In this document: positions 12,886 to 24,559 of the stretch, piece by piece | How the letters are laid out: every line of letters starts with the position of its first letter | Numbering within the stretch: the stretch's first letter is position 1 | Notes under the pieces: generated by a model | What the model was told of the DNA's origin: nothing | Database searches by the model: none | The model's input: only the letters and a program-made list of their open reading frames with translations | Assembly: GCA_028023455.1 (NCBI GenBank) | Contig: JAQFVV010000111.1 | Location: 1,929,909-1,993,908, forward strand | Direction: 5' to 3' | From: Epiperipatus broadwayi | Lineage: Eukaryota > Onychophora > Udeonychophora > Euonychophora > Peripatidae | Length of the DNA stretch: 64,000 nt | Program-made: the position numbers and the translations under genes

Positions 12886-13390
12886 GGCTTCAGGTATATG
12901 AAGAGTCCCTGTATTTCAAATATTACACATTAAGCCTGCATCCTGCCCATCTCTCTTCTATGTATTTATATGGATATGGGCTGTACTCAAGGGGTCAAAG
13001 TGACTTGAGGTGAACATGGGCATGACAACAATATTGGCATCAGCATGGGATTTAGGCTTTCCATCATCAGATTTTCAATGGCATGGATGGTTGAAGAGTT
13101 GAAGGTTGGAATAGATTGAAGCCTGTCCATTAAAGTATGAAGATTTTCTATCTTAATATAAACTGAGCACTGATTACATATGTGTGTGAGAGATGATAAT
13201 CTGGACCAACTGATGAGTGCTGGTTCTCTCGCACGAAATACATATATTTGTGATTATTGATCTTTTCTACATGTGTGTGATCATGTATATCAGTGGTATG
13301 AGATAGTATGGATAGTTGAAAGTCTGAGTTCAAATCCCCTATATTTACAATTAGGTTCCAGATATATGAAGAGTGCCTGTATTTTAAATA
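12886..13390 (+). repeat. Composite SINE-like repeat: tail, body, head, tail
   Basis: The tail (AGGCTTCAGGTATATGAAGA) at about 12893 recurs as AGGTTCCAGATATATGAAGA at about 13353, giving a unit of about 460 bp. Between them lie a body (TTGAAGCCTGTCCATTAAAG) and a head with the B-box segment GAGTTCAAATCCCC (13327-13340). The repeat of the tail suggests a tandem arrangement of units and not a simple single SINE. Confidence 0.6.
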
Positions 13391-15668
13391 TAATGTAAAA
13401 TAGTAAATATTCTTCAAACTTCTGGATATTACAGTTTATAAATAGTGCACAAAAATATTTTGGACAGAAATGCATAATATAAATAAAGTATATGTTAAAT
13501 TACAGTAGCATAAAATTATACCCAGTTTACTAAAAATAAATTATTAAAAGTCCATCCTGGAGATTCTACCATATAGCAAGATATAATTACCATTTTGCAA
13601 ATGTAGAAAATTTTCTCCAAATGTTGAAAACATAGCAAATTTAAAATTACATGTAAAACATTCAAAATGTTTCTTATAATCAGATTTCCTGGCAAGCAAT
13701 GGCCATGCAACTTTTCACAAAAGAATATAATATGACACCAGAAATCTCTAGCATATTAGCTTTCATTAATTCATGGTAAATATATAACTTAATGCCAAGG
13801 TAAGAGAGAACATATTCTTTGGATAATGTTGGTTTCTTTATAGAGCAGACATTTTTAAAATTCGTAACGAAGCATATAATAGTGCAGGCTTGTAACAAAA
13901 AGTTAATTGCATAATTAACTTGAACAATAATTCACTTAAAAATATTTTTTATTTTTTTTATGACACCTGATTGTTACAGTTATTTGATACAGTTTGCAGT
14001 TAAACGACAATAATAATGACTTAAGAACATACTTCATTAGAATGGAAGAATGTTAATTTTTAAACAAATAGTCCAGCAATAATTTTTAAATGAAAGAGTA
14101 AGTTAATAATTTTCATTTCACAGACCTGAGAAATATTTTTCCTACCTCTATCCTATATTAGATATATGTTAAGTTTTGTGAGTGAATGCTTTCATTCAGC
14201 CACAAAGATAACAAATAAGTAATTAAAATGTCGTCTCAAAGCTAGTAAATAGGTTCTGCCATGTAGAATTTTAATAATCCATTCATTAAAATAATTCATT
14301 ATTTTAATGAAAACGATTGTTTAAGGATAAGATAATATTGAAATAAATATATTTTTAAATAGACATTGCTGAAGAATAAACATTTTAAAGTCTTTTAATA
14401 AATTTCTTATTCTTTTCAGTATCTTCCAATAATTATGTAAAAGCATTTTAAAATACTAAGAACTGCTATGAAATATTGTATAAGCATAGAATCTAACAGA
14501 TTTAATATTATGGTGCAAAGAATATTGAACCAATAATAATGTTTTTGTAAATAAAAAATTGGTAATCATTAAAAGTTCTTACATAAGTGTGAAGATCTAT
14601 AGAAAATTCCCTTATAGTTTTAATTCTGTATAAAAATAATTGTTAAAGAATAAATTAAAATAATTAACTGAATTATTAAAAATAATTCTCCAACTAGATA
14701 ATTAATTAAAGAAAAGAGTAAAAGTAATAGTAAGTGTGTGAAAGATCTTCCTCTTATATTCCTGACTTGACCCAATTCACTGTAGTTCAAAAATTAATTA
14801 GTCGCCTAGGAGACAAGGCTAAAAATAAACCCATTTACATAATTGCTAGACTTTAATTAAAAATATTAAATTCTAAGATATTTATGAAACATTAAAATCA
14901 AATATATAGTAAATTATATTATTTTTTAAATAAAACTTTAATTTACATAACTGTTTTTAAACACATATAATATTTAATAAAGGTGAAGTTTCCCAGAATA
15001 CTTTTCATTGTTTTAAATTAAAAATAATTAAATATTGCAACAAGATAATGCAATCATATTCATACACATTCTCTAAGTATTTTTCTTTATTTGAAAACTA
15101 ATAACTTTTAATAATAAAATAGCTCATTATCTTGTTTTAATTAACATGACTTAACTTAATTTTCACTGATTTAATCTTATTACAATTAGCATTAAGAAAA
15201 ATATACTTTTATTATCAAATGACTTAAATAAAAATGTTTTCTTAAATGCTAATAAATCAAATACTAATACTTAACAGTAAAGATTTAAATTTAGTTATTC
15301 TTAAAGTTTAATATGAACATTGAATTTTAATATACTAGGAGATATATTAAAATAATATTAGCTTTTAATAGCTTTAACATTATTGTTGTACATGATAAAA
15401 TATACCTAATTTAAGCAATTAGAAGTCCTTTATAACTACAGAGAGATTTAGATCATTAAAGTAAAATATAAATAATTAAAATTTGTAAAAGTTTTCCAAA
15501 ATGACTTAAAAGATGAACTAACATTTAACTATCAAGCCCTGATAAATTGATTTGCAGTAGAAATTAATTTATTGAAATGTTTTATATATATACTTAAACT
15601 ATTATATAGCTGGAAATTTAGCTTTACTGACAAAGCTAAATGTTACAATGTATGTAGTATATAATATA
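13391..15668. other. AT-rich DNA, no recognised feature
   Basis: Open frames at 13290-13475, 13516-13710 and 13680-13898 (-) are short and without domains. The rest is AT-rich with no repeat edges I can define. Confidence 0.5.
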
Positions 15669-15995
15669 TATTCCTACTTCGTAGTCAATAATAAGAAAGT
15701 ATTTCCACTTTTCTATTGGTTCTCTTTATATATAAAGATTATTTTGGAAATTTAAAGCAGAGAGTGTGAATCTGTTTATTTATTATAAATATTTATTAAA
15801 ACAGATTGACTTTTCATTTAACAAAGTAAAGAATTTCCTTCTTATTTTAATCTTTATAGTATATATTTAAATGATTTTTATATAATATAGTAATCACAAC
15901 CTATTCAAGATATTCTTCATATACAAAAAAGAACCAATAGGGAAGTGGAAACACTTTTTGGTTATTGTATTAACAACTATTGAAGTGGGAGTATG
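15669..15995. mobile_element. MITE-like inverted repeat, about 330 bp
   Basis: Left arm 15669-15737 contains TTTCCACTTTTCTATTGGTT. Right arm 15918-15995 contains the inverse AACCAATAGGGAAGTGGAAA. The arms remain alignable over about 65-75 bp with mismatches. The centre is AT-rich and non-coding. No target duplication can be called in the TA-rich flanks. Confidence 0.5.
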
Positions 15996-16719
15996 TATTA
16001 TTTATTATAACAGCATTTACTTTTTTTTTAAAAAAAATTGTATTTGATGTTATATGTATATTTACATTGTGATATATTTTATTCCATATATATAAGAATA
16101 ATAGAACAATTTTTATATTGATCCAAGAATGTTATGTTTCCATTTGTGGTCAATGCTTCAAATATGTGCCACTTTCTTTACTATTGTTGCTATAATATAG
16201 TTCCACTCTTTTGTTAATTTGTATAGGTTTGGACATTTTTATCGAACAAATATTACATTATGTTGTTTAATGTTGAGAATTAAAATGAGATGTTAGCATG
16301 TTAATGCGTAGCCTGAGCAAGACTTACAATAGTATGCAAGCTTGATTCATGGAACAGCATTTTGTTGATGGCTAACTCTTGTTATTTTGCCATTTTGATT
16401 TCTTTTACAATATTAAGCATTTACAGTTTTTATTGTCCATTGTTGATTGATAAGTGTAAAGTCAATTTTAGCAGAAAATAATAAAGCATAATACAGAAAT
16501 GATTTTGTCTTTATTGCTCTTTTTAACAGTCAATGTGGTAATCATATGTTTAGGACCATACAAATGTGTATTAGAATGATTATTTTATAGATAGAAAAGC
16601 AGCATCTAGATTTTTGCATTATTATTGTATTAAGTTGTTTTTTTAAATAAATCACAGCTCATCATTTATTAGATTAATATGTAATCAAAGCAACAACCTG
16701 TACAGATTTGAAAGTAGAT
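15996..16719. other. AT-rich DNA, no recognised feature
   Basis: AT-rich sequence between the MITE-like repeat and the LINE tail. Nothing recognised. Confidence 0.5.
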
Positions 16720-17270
16720 AATAAAGTGCTACATTTTAAGAAATATATATATGCTTTTGGTAGAAATAACTTGTTACTAAAAGGAAATATGCCTATGTGT
16801 TTGAAAAGGAAGGTTTTTAACAGATGTGTTTTACCAGTTCTTACTTATGGATCTGAGACTTGGACACTTAATAGAAGAGCAATACAGAGACTTCAGACCA
16901 TTCAAAGAAGTATGGAGAGATGTATGTTGAGAGTAACAAGAAGAGATCGTTAATGCAATGTATGGGTAAGAGAACAAACAGGTTTTACTGACCTCATTGA
17001 AAAAATTAAAAGATTGGAGTTGGGCTGGACATATTGCTAGAAGAGATGATAATAGATGGACAATTGAAATTTTAAACTGGATTCCAAGAGATTGTAAAAG
17101 ATCCAGAAAGAGACCACATGTGAGATGGATAGATGAAATAAGAAAGTGTGCAGGGGTGATGTGGAGAAGAGAAGCTAAAGATCAGAGAAGATGGATTAAA
17201 CTTGGAGAGACCTTCATCCTGCAGTGGATTGATAATGGTTGATGATGATTATGATATATGACATATTTAC
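16720..17270 (+). pseudogene. RTE LINE, 3' tail (ORF2 C-terminus), 5'-truncated
   Basis: The frame from 16720 reads through CLKRKVFNRCVLPVLTYGSE, then TWTL and an R-A-x-Q-R-L-x-x-x-Q-R-x-M-E-R segment, to a stop at 16951. A second frame (16997-17242) continues WAGHIARRDDNRW and a K-R-S-R-x-R-P-x-x-R-W segment, ending in LQWIDNG. This is the C-terminal region after the reverse transcriptase of RTE-type elements, whose usual text is VLPVLTYGxETWTL ... WAGHVARxxDxRW ... GRPxxRW. The copy is dead: one in-frame stop and one frameshift near 17020, and no RT or endonuclease upstream. The end GGTTGATGATGATTATGA fits the TGA-rich tails of RTE elements. Such 5' truncation is normal for target-primed retrotransposition. 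Confidence 0.85.
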
Positions 17271-18921
17271 AAAAGGTAAAACTAAAAAGACTCATGCTGA
17301 GCAAATGTCTCTCCAATAGTTTACCAAACAAATTGCGAAAAGGCATTACTTATCAGCCTTCCCTACTGCTAGGTAAAGAAGATTAATATTTATTTTCTAA
17401 CTAAAAATTTATCAACCAATATTGGATAACTATTATTAAAATTAATAGAATTTATATGTGCATTATGAGTGAATCTGTAAACTGGTTTGATTGACACTTA
17501 GTTTGTAAAACATTAATGATTGATATACTTACTATCCATAAAAGATTTTGGATATTAAATAAAAATGGATTCATTTTTCACCTGATTAGTAAATTACATT
17601 GTTGAAAGAGGGAATTAACTTGTTTGAGCATGTTTACTTTATAAATGTTATTAATATGCATTCTCAGACAGTGAACTTAATTATGGTAGCCATCACAATT
17701 AATCACAAATCAAGCTTACTATTCCCACAATGGAAGCTTCAAACAAAATTACTTATCGCATCTAATGTGTCGATGTTAGTGAAGATGAGCTGTAGAACAG
17801 GTCAATGCATTAAAAATTTTATGATAGAAAAATGTATTTTTATCTTGGAGTATTATTCCACAATCTTATTTACTTCAAGTAAACATCTCTGACAAACTAT
17901 GATTCCAGATATCTGTATTATATATATTATAATCCTATATTCTGCTCCATTTATCCTTAGCTCAGCTCAAACATCAAAATATTAAACATATAGTAATGCC
18001 ACTTTATGAGACTCAATAATTAACTAGAAACATATTTTGCATAAAACATAAGGCATACTTAAGAGACGATAGCAATATAGTGATTTTAACATTGAGAGGC
18101 ATATAGAATATGCTCTTCAATGGCATTGTTATTGTAGAAATTTTCCAACTACTATCCTAGTATAATCATTAGGAAAATCTCCGCAACCGATAATGATTAA
18201 CATAATCTTTCATTAAAAATAATGATTATTCTACTCTTCACTTATTTAATAAACTGTATAAAAAAAATAATGAAATCAAATGCATACTAAAATACCTTAT
18301 AATAATTACTGCTACTTTATGGATATCTCCATGATAATTAATTATTCTCTTATAATATAATAACAATTACTAACAGTAAGATAATTGGATAATAGGAGGA
18401 ATTTTACTGAGATCCAATCATCTTAATAATAACCACACTTAACATTATAAACATAAATTAAATCCTCTTCTTAAAAGTTAATAGCTCTAATAATCATAAT
18501 ATAATAAAATTAACATTTATTATTTACTATCTTACTTCCCCTTAAATAATTTAATTATACTTGAATATCAAATATCTTCATTATACAAATATTAATTATA
18601 AAACAGAATAATAATTTATTATCATCAAAATCTTTACAACTATAACATCCTCCCCTTTCACTCACTTCAATATATTAATTTGATTAGCATCTACTCATTT
18701 AAATTACATCTTTAAAAAATATATAAACCTTATAATATATTCTAATAATCTATCTTTTAAACTAATATAACATTTAAAATTTATTCTAAGAATGAATTTA
18801 AATTGATTTTAAAATAATATTAATGTGACTTAATATATTATCTCTTTCAGTTAATGTTCTATGGAAATGATAATTATAGTTTTCAAGTAATAAATAATTT
18901 ATCAAGTTTTTCTTCTTTTTT
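17271..18921. other. AT-rich DNA, no recognised feature
   Basis: The open frame 17599-17892 (+, 97 codons) has no domain or splice context that I can support. The rest is AT-rich with TAAT-rich low complexity around 18180-18780. Confidence 0.5.
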
Positions 18922-19020
18922 TTTTTAAGTGTCATAGCATCGGCCGGACGCGAACCCACAACCCGGGCAACTACCTGCAAATGCAAGGCAGTCGCGCTGA
19001 CCTCTCGACCACCAATGCAA
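18922..19020 (-). mobile_element. Short tRNA-derived SINE
   Basis: On the minus strand it starts GCATTGGTGGTCGAGAGGTC, has a B box GTGGGTTCGCGTCCGGCC and closes with CCGATGC. GCATTGG and CCGATGC pair as a 7-bp acceptor stem with one G-U pair. The tRNA-like part is about 82 nt, then TATGACACTT and an A-run. A box and B box would give an internal pol III promoter. It is a retroposed SINE and not a tRNA gene: an A-rich tail follows, the same TATGACAC junction occurs in the second copy at 19537, and no plausible anticodon arm can be fixed. Confidence 0.75.
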
Positions 19021-19536
19021 GACAAGTTTTCCTTCTTTATAACATCTTAGGCATAAATTATCCAATAATTATATTTTTGATTGTAATCATTTTATGTATG
19101 ATTTCTGTGTTTTGATATGACTTAGTGATAAAAATAATTCTTAGTAGAAATAAAGTCACTAGGCTAAGATTTACATTAAAATAACTGTTTATTTTAATAG
19201 TAGTAACAATAAATAATAACTTATCAAATATTAAAATAGCATAGTTAAACTCCAAAATATATATGAACTAATTAAAATGTATGCACAATTATTTATATTG
19301 AAAAATAAATAAATTAAATAAACATACATCTTTTCAATTTAACATTGATATTACATAATGTTCTATATCTCAAACATTAAAGTCTTTATCATCAAACATT
19401 TATATTTTTTTTCATGTTGATAATTAATTTTACCATCCATGAGTGTTTCTTGTAGGTTCAACTTTTAAATATTTTTTTTCGTTTACTGATATACTACATT
19501 ATCTTTGTGCAATGTTTACATAAAGATGCAATACTT

Positions 19537-19634
19537 ATCAAGCATTGGTGGTCGAGAGGTCGACAGCCGCTTTACAAGCAGTTGCCCCAGGATAGCGAGT
19601 TCGCTTCCGGCTGATGCTATGACACATGGGGAAA
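19537..19634 (+). mobile_element. tRNA-derived SINE with 15-bp target-site duplication
   Basis: The head is GCATTGGTGGTCGAGAGGTC, the B-box region GCGAGTTCGCTTCCGGCTGA, the close GATGC, then TATGACACATGGGGAA. Flanking direct repeats AAAGATGCAATACTT lie at 19522-19536 and 19635-19649. A 15-bp duplication plus an A-rich 3' end is the mark of LINE-mediated target-primed retroposition. The two copies differ mainly in the anticodon-arm region. Overall length is about 98 bp, near the lower end for SINEs. Confidence 0.85.
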
Positions 19635-19649
19635 AAAGATGCAATACTT

Positions 19650-20249
19650 TATTATCTTTCATAATATAAGTTTGTAAAAACTCTATTCATAAAATTTACA
19701 TACAAAAATTTAGTTTATGTTGTTATAACTTTCAACATAATATTGATATGATATTAAAATAATTAATTGAATCAAGATTCCACACTAATAAATGGTCACT
19801 CATCCTGTTCACTCTTTACTTCTTTTCATTCTCTTTTTCATTCTTACTTTTGATCTCATATTTTATCTTTCAGCATTAAATCTGTCAAATTTTATTTAAC
19901 TACTAAAATATGTGTTTTGCATTTGTTATTCTTCTTTTAACAACCAATTTTCTACTACCTAGGAAAGAAGCTATAATATTTCTAAAGAATAACTAGTCTA
20001 CATACGATGCTCATTATATACCTTTCTTTACCATATCCAAAATTCTATAGATAAGAAACTGATTTTTGAATACCTAGTCTTCTTTATAATTTTATAAAGT
20101 TAATTTGAATAGTATAAGTTACTTTAATTTAACAATATAATTAGTTTCATTTGAGTCTTCATTTCCATTAATACATTTAAGTTGTCACTTTGTATTTATT
20201 TTTGCTCCTCTTGATAATCAAGTTATTATTTAAATTAATCAATACTTTT
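19650..20249. other. AT-rich DNA, no recognised feature
   Basis: AT-rich stretch between the SINE and the family-B element. Nothing recognised. Confidence 0.5.
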
Positions 20250-20505
20250 AGATAAATGCTTTGCTTGAGTTGGTTTTTTGAATCTAATGTCCCAACTCCT
20301 CACTGAAGAAACCCATAGGTCGAAACCGGTCTGGGGATGGGACAATCCAAAATAAAAATGATTTGAATGCCTTCTCTTGTAGTAGCATTTGTCATAAATA
20401 AAAAAAAAGCTTGTTTAGAGCTAATTAGCATGCTCTTAATTTTACATATTTGTAAGTGCAAGCTATATATAAGTCATGTGACGTCTGACTTTTTATTATT
20501 ACTAT
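20250..20505 (+). mobile_element. Family-B hammerhead-bearing repeat
   Basis: It comprises the hammerhead-like module (20288-20344), then AATGCCTTCTCTTGTAGTAG, AAGCTTGTTTAGAGCTAATT, and an end TCATGTGACGTCTGACTT. The same order recurs at 36010-36245 (+) and in inverted orientation at 35490-35650 and 38763-39290. It is non-coding. A unit of about 250 bp with a ribozyme at one side resembles the terminal repeats (pLTRs) of Penelope-like elements or retrozyme monomers. Confidence 0.65.
20288..20344 (+). ncRNA. Hammerhead ribozyme-like motif (type I)
   Basis: Core CTGAAGA is at 20303-20309 (fits CUGANGA), stem II ACC/GGT with loop CATA at 20311-20320 but an A-C mismatch at its base, GAAA at 20322-20325, self-complementary stem III ACCGGT at 20325-20330, and cleavage-site C at 20331. 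Stem I: inner CCTCA pairs with TGGGG (one T-G wobble), and outer TGTCCC (20288-20293) pairs with GGGACA (20339-20344). A zero-loop stem III could only form between two RNA copies, as reported for short-stem-III hammerheads of retroelements. It is the best preserved family-B copy. The weak stem II base pair leaves activity uncertain. Confidence 0.6.
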
Positions 20506-20795
20506 TAATCAATAAAGCAGAGATAAACAAAATATATTTTCTTACATGAAAGTATTTATGCCTTTTAATTAATTGAAGTTGAGAATCCTTGTTCTTCATG
20601 GTTTTTCCATTAACAGTAATATATTCTTGCACTTTTTCTTCAATAGCATTTTCATTTGTGAATTGAAGTTTTAGACAGTAATAGTATCACAAACGAAGAA
20701 ATTTAGTTTAAACTTACTCAATCCTTTTAAATTACCATTAAATATATTCCTTTTTATCAAGATTTAACTTATTTTATTGTTTACAAAATAAAATA

Positions 20796-21199
20796 GTAAT
20801 TAATAATTTGTAAAGTGTATACTCATTACATAAGTGGTATATATTAAGGCTATAACTTTAAGACTATGCCTTAAAATGTGACAGTCTAAACACAAGATTA
20901 ACGACTTTAAAAGACAAGAGCAGCCACTCTTATCTTCGACCTAATTTCTAAATATACAGGTGAATCTAAAGCATTTTGATTTAAGAGTGTGAATCTATTA
21001 ACTAATTCACTGATTAAGTCCACAATTTTTATACAAACTAACATACACAAAATCTTTCGATTTACAATGAGTCAGTATGAAGTTCTTATAATTAGAAATA
21101 TATATTTTTAAAACAATTTAAAATTGTAATTAATAATTTGTAAAGTGCATACTCATTACATAAGTAATATATATTAAGGATATAACTTTAAGACTATGC
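20796..21199. repeat. 74-bp direct repeat pair
   Basis: 20796-20869 and 21126-21199 are near-identical (about five substitutions), both running from GTAATTAATAATTTGTAAAG to ACTTTAAGACTATGC. They are 330 bp apart in the same orientation. The intervening DNA is not recognised. It could be a segmental duplication or subrepeats of a larger element. Confidence 0.7.
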
Positions 21200-22329
21200 A
21201 CCTAAAGTAAAATAGGTTAAATTTTATAAGTTTTTACAAACTTTTACTTGAAACAACTGTTCACCTTATTGTTTCTTTTTCTTTTTTTTCTCAGTTCATC
21301 TGATCATTTCTTTTTTATACATCCAGACAGCATGATGTAACAAACCCAATCAATTATATTTTATTGATCAATAAATTGAAAATCGATCACCAGTTTTAGA
21401 ATAATTAATTCGCTGATTACAATAATAATAATAAAATTAATAATATTTTTAAAACCGATAAAGTTTAAACAATTTTAAATTGAAATTTAAAATATATTAT
21501 CTTTTCAATTAATTTAAACTAAAATATTTTAATAATACTATTTATTTCTAAAATATTGTTATCATTAATGACCATTTATAAAAATATATCATTATTTTAT
21601 AGAAAATAAATTATTTTATTTTGATTTGTTTATTAGAATTCAGTGTAGAAAATGACAAACTCATCTTTTAAAGGATCAGTGTAATATAAAATACTAAGAT
21701 TGGATTTCTTTCTATTGTAACTTTTATTTAAATCTAACGTAATTATATAGGTAAATGGGTTTGTATTTCTTAAAATCGTTTATATTACAATTATATAACT
21801 GTTAAAAAAATAATTACAAATAAAAGATGTGTATTTCTTATTCCCAGTAAATTCTCTCTTTAAATTTTATATATTAAATTATTTGTACAAGTTCTGAAAT
21901 TTAAAATTTTGTATTGTAATACGTTTTGATATCCTCCATCAGCATAATCAATCAATTAAAAAGTTACTATATATATATATTGTACAGGGGAACCTACCCC
22001 ATTCACTTTCTCTAAAATATTCCACTTTGTATCCCTACACAACTAATTCAAGACCTATACAGAGTGTTATAAATTTCTATACAATGAATTCTACATTTAA
22101 CTTAGTTATTTAAATTAAATACTATAGACCTCCCATATGGAACACTCAAGTCAACTTAATAACACATTCACAATCTGCATATGGTACTATTTCTAGCCAA
22201 TTAAAAGATAAACACACTTATAAAAAAATCTATATTATTTAAAAGGAGATCAAACTAATAATCATTAATTATATTTCCTGGTTGCCCTTTTTGTATCAAT
22301 CCCTATAAAGATCAGCAAAGCTTGCCATT
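21200..22329. other. AT-rich DNA, no recognised feature
   Basis: Low-complexity AT-rich DNA. The less biased patch 21985-22330 has no readable motif. Confidence 0.5.
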
Positions 22330-22809
22330 AATAAACCATTTTTATAAAGGCCGAATTACATGGAATTTACACCATTTTCAGAGAAAGAATACTTTAAAAG
22401 GATTCTTATAGAAACATTCATGTATAGTTCTCTACAGCATATTCTACGTTCAAGCTCAATACTCTTAAACTAGTGGAACACACTAGAAAAAAAAACAAAA
22501 AATTAATAATTTGTATTTAATGTGGAATGAAATGAGCAGATAAATTGAATACCAAATGTTGGCTCAACTTAATAAACCATTTTTATAAAGGCCGAATTAC
22601 ATGGAATTTACACCATTTTCAGAGAAAGAATACTTTAAAAAGATTCTTATAGAAACATTCATGTATAGTTCTCTACAGCATATTCCATGTTCAAGCTCCA
22701 TACTCTTAAACTAGTGGAATACACTAGAAAAAAACAAAAAATTAATAATTTGTATTTAATGTGGAGTGAAATGAGCAGATAAATTGAATACCAAATGTTG
22801 GCTCAACTT
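22330..22809 (+). repeat. Two-copy tandem duplication, 241-bp period
   Basis: Copy 1 is 22330-22570 and copy 2 is 22571-22809. They run from AATAAACCATTTTTATAAAG to TGTTGGCTCAACTT and differ by a few substitutions and an A-run length. The low divergence indicates a recent duplication. No gene lies within. Confidence 0.85.
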
Positions 22810-22997
22810 AATATCTAATTTATTAATATTAAATAAGATCCATAATCACAAGTTAACACAAAATAATATTAGAGAATACAATATCTAAATATAAGTGGAA
22901 ACACTCTCCCCTCTTTAACTTACATTGAGATATATAAGTTAAGACATTGGAACTAAAAAGATTAAATGTTTCAATACAAAATAATATATATATATAT

Positions 22998-24537
22998 TAT
23001 AACACCCACCGACATATCTATATTCCTCCATTATGAACCCTAACCCGAAGCTTCGACGAGAGGTATTTATGAGCATGGTTTGAACCCATCTCACGCGCCA
23101 ATCTTACCAGTAGGTAGGAATTACCTCCTCGAAAACATATATATATATAGGTTCTGATATCTATCTGATGTGGTGACGCACCGAACTAGCTCAATCTCAA
23201 GGTTGGGGACATCTGTCTATCTAGAGAACAAGGCTATAAATTAACCAACACTGTCCTACGCATATATTTATTTTGCGATAGCTTAAAGCTCGAAATCCTT
23301 AATCTAACCCGGGTCTAATGGGATTTATTTTACTTGATCATATACCCTCCCAATAAATCTCTTCGAACCTACACATATGATTGCTATGCAAACACTCAGG
23401 CCATCCATTATCATACACACATATATATATCACCCTCATTCATCCACACACCAAATAATGCAAATACATATATATGTGAGCGGTATGATTAATATAGTCA
23501 TATATCTAACTTTAAATATGAAATTTTAATATAGCAATTAACTGAGGTAACACGAATTCTTTATTGAGATACATATACTGAAAATAGTTGGTGACGTGTC
23601 ACTTTACCTGGACTCACTCGATTACACAAGTCTGTATTGACGTCTGGCCACGAACTTGATCTGGTGGATCTCACGGATGGCAAACAGTTCCAATGGTCGT
23701 TAGGTCCGGCGACAGGTTTCAGAGGTGGAGTAGTTGGTATACTCTCTCGCAAAGGTCTAAATCTCGAACTATTTTGGTCAACATTTCCTCTATGGAACAA
23801 AATCTCTTGATTTATTATGACAGTTCGCAAGTCCGGTCAGGTGAATTCATGACGAGTATCCCCGGAGTCGAGTGACGACTAGCGCACAAATCCAATTACC
23901 CCGACATTTTCTGACAAAAAAAATATTAAAAACTTCTTAAGAAAATCTTTGCGTCTTCCTTGTTAGGACTAAAGCCGCTTCTCTCCTTTTTTTTTTCTTT
24001 TTCCCACTCGAGCGCAAGACAAAAAAAAAAGTTCTTTTGTATTCACCTTTAACTCTTCAAAATCTTTCTGCATATTCCTACGCCGCTGACCAGTCCTTCC
24101 ATTGTTCTTCAACACAAAAAAAAACTATATCCACAGACCAGTTTTCCGCCTTCCCGGCGCCAGTTATTACCAAACTGCCTACAGCAATTCACTCATCCTA
24201 TTTCAGTCCTCACATGTTCACAAGGTGACTCAACAAAAGAAAACACGTGTTACCAAAATTATTAATAAACTCAAAAAAAAACTATGTGAATAAAATCTAT
24301 CTAAGAATAATTAATTGCGCTTTATACCGCTCTACATATATAAGTGATCGCAACCCCTCCGATACTAACTACGTATTTTTATACTCACACATACGCTATA
24401 TCTACATTACTTGTAACCGGGTTCGAATGACCGTTTACATATATTCTTTTATTTATTTGTTTATACATGGTCCCTACATTAACACTATCAATTATGTCAT
24501 ATTTTACATATGCGTATATTCGAACCCGTTTGTTACA
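22998..24537 (-). repeat. 3' LTR of the gag-only element
   Basis: 1540 bp. On the minus strand it begins TGTAACAAACGGGTTCGAAT and ends GGTGGGTGTTATA. The ends are imperfect inverted repeats (TGTAACA / TGTTATA), not strict TG...CA. It is co-linear with 26004-27540. Differences include a TA-microsatellite length change near 23140, T/A-run changes near 23990 and about ten point changes. Confidence 0.9.
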
Positions 24538-24552
24538 TACCCCCCTGGTGCG
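24538..24552 (-). other. Polypurine tract
   Basis: On the minus strand the sequence just before the 3' LTR is GCACCAGGGGGGTA, directly followed by TGTAACA. A G-run abutting the 3' LTR is where plus-strand DNA synthesis is primed in Ty3/Gypsy-like elements. Confidence 0.7.
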
Positions 24553-24559
24553 ATAGCCT

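Noticed and set aside
18950-19615. Two apparent tRNA genes
   Set aside because: Both have A-rich ends and a common non-tRNA junction, and one has a 15-bp target duplication, so they are SINEs.
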